22,550 nt of DNA from a virus, in IMG/VR virus record IMGVR_UViG_3300023210_000247, positions 1 through 22,550 of that record, one strand, 5' to 3'. Under the pieces are notes generated by a model. That model had not been told where the DNA came from. It searched no databases and saw nothing but the letters and a program-made list of their open reading frames with translations. Both the position numbers and the translations under genes were made by a program. Positions 21,879 to 22,550 of the stretch are shown here, one piece after another. Positions within the stretch are counted from its first letter, which is position 1. Each line of letters begins with the position of its first letter.

Positions 21879-22550
21879 TTAATTTTCTAACAAGTCAAAT
21901 GTTTCTTCTATTATTCTAATAATTGGGTTTCTAACAACATCATTAGGGTTTCTTAGTTCAACACATCCAAAGTTGTCTATGTTGTTAAATTTATCTATAA
22001 TAACCTCCAAAGAACTATCTTTTTTATTTCTTATATCTTTTTGTTTTACATCACCTAAAATAATCATTTTTGAGTTGTCACCTATACGTGTCATTAGAGT
22101 TCTCATGTTATCTACAGATATGTTTTGCGCTTCGTCAACAATGATAATAGTGTTATCAATACTTCTACCTCTAACAAAAGCTAAAGGTTGTAAATTTATT
22201 AAACCTAACTCTCTAAGTTTACGTGTTAAAGACTCACCAATAATTTTTTCAAAATTATCAATAAAAGAACCCAAATAAGGATCGAATTTTTCGTTTAAAT
22301 CTCCAGGTAAACTACCCAACTCTTCACCTCTTAATTGTGTGATAGATTTAACTAGAAGTATTTTTTTATATTTACTTTTTGATTTTATCAATTTCAAAGC
22401 TTCTGCACATGCAATAAAAGTTTTGCCAGTACCAGGTAATCCTGAAACAATACTAATTTCATTATTTCTTATCGACTCCCTTAATTTACCTTGATTTTCG
22501 TTTTTACACTTGTAGTGTACTGACATTGATGTGAGGAATTTATCCTCTTC
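21879..22550 (-). CDS. PhoH-family ATPase (5' end outside window)
   Basis: PhoH-like P-loop ATPases are common in T4-like and marine phages, with a role probably in RNA handling or phosphate-stress response. Walker A is SGLPGTGKTF and Walker B is IIIVDEAQNI, with further family blocks LLVKSITQLRGEELGSLPGD and MIILGDVKQKDIRN. An internal ATG at 22526 gives 215 residues, but the frame stays open to the right edge (EEDKFLTS before that Met), so the true start probably lies outside. Its stop is separated by 1 nt from the start of the 55-aa gene. Confidence 0.92.
   Translation of the reverse strand, partial: EEDKFLTSMSVHYKCKNENQGKLRESIRNNEISIVSGLPGTGKTFIACAEALKLIKSKSKYKKILLVKSITQLRGEELGSLPGDLNEKFDPYLGSFIDNFEKIIGESLTRKLRELGLINLQPLAFVRGRSIDNTIIIVDEAQNISVDNMRTLMTRIGDNSKMIILGDVKQKDIRNKKDSSLEVIIDKFNNIDNFGCVELRNPNDVVRNPIIRIIEETFDLLEN

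Noticed and set aside
1-22550. tRNA genes and CRISPR arrays
   Set aside because: No cloverleaf or regularly spaced repeats were seen by eye on either strand; a tRNAscan-SE run would settle the tRNA question.

Overview
The window is an AT-rich stretch of a T4-like myovirus (tailed phage) genome. On the + strand it carries a recognisable head module in T4 order: large terminase (gp17-like), portal (gp20-like), prohead protease (gp21-like), scaffold (gp22-like) and major capsid protein (gp23-like). On the - strand it carries a gp5-like baseplate spike, a gp55-like late sigma factor and PhoH. The sheath and tube genes that sit between 17 and 20 in T4 are absent here. Starts lack Shine-Dalgarno sequences and are preceded by A-rich leaders. 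That style is typical of Bacteroidetes (Flavobacteriia-like) hosts, so such a host is my best guess, but nothing in the window proves it.

Layout. Positions 1-200 hold the end of an unrecognised gene. Positions 211-4004 hold terminase and portal. Positions 4044-7446 replace the small T4 core genes 67/68 with five unrecognised genes, several of which look like cargo for the prohead. Positions 7558-11535 hold protease, scaffold and major capsid protein, closed by a strong terminator. Positions 11626-12504 hold one more + strand gene whose 3' end carries a 58-bp tandem duplication. From 12579 to the right edge all genes are on the - strand: virion/baseplate proteins (12579-17987), late sigma factor (18025-18765), two glycosyltransferases (18775-20702), an unknown small protein, a HAD-like protein lacking its catalytic aspartates, a 55-residue protein (21710-21877), and a PhoH-family ATPase that runs off the right edge.

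How it fits together. The sigma factor probably reads a recurring motif with core ATATTTAT that lies just upstream of portal, protease, scaffold and several other late genes on both strands. The protease should mature the scaffold and capsid protein. The capsid protein has a gp21-type site (LNE|S) after residue 60, close to the T4 gp23 position.

The most interesting observation is that proteins at 4829 and 5670 share a 27-residue N-terminus ending in L-x-E, while the rest of each protein is unrelated. Many synonymous differences between the two tags show that the peptide itself is conserved by selection. Proteins at 6628 and 11626 also begin with short segments ending in L-x-E. I propose these are capsid-targeting propeptides, analogous to those of the T4 internal proteins, directing diverse cargo into the prohead. 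The cargo block also shows short direct repeats and a terminator-promoter-gene unit (6026-6587), which suggests it is built by cassette exchange.
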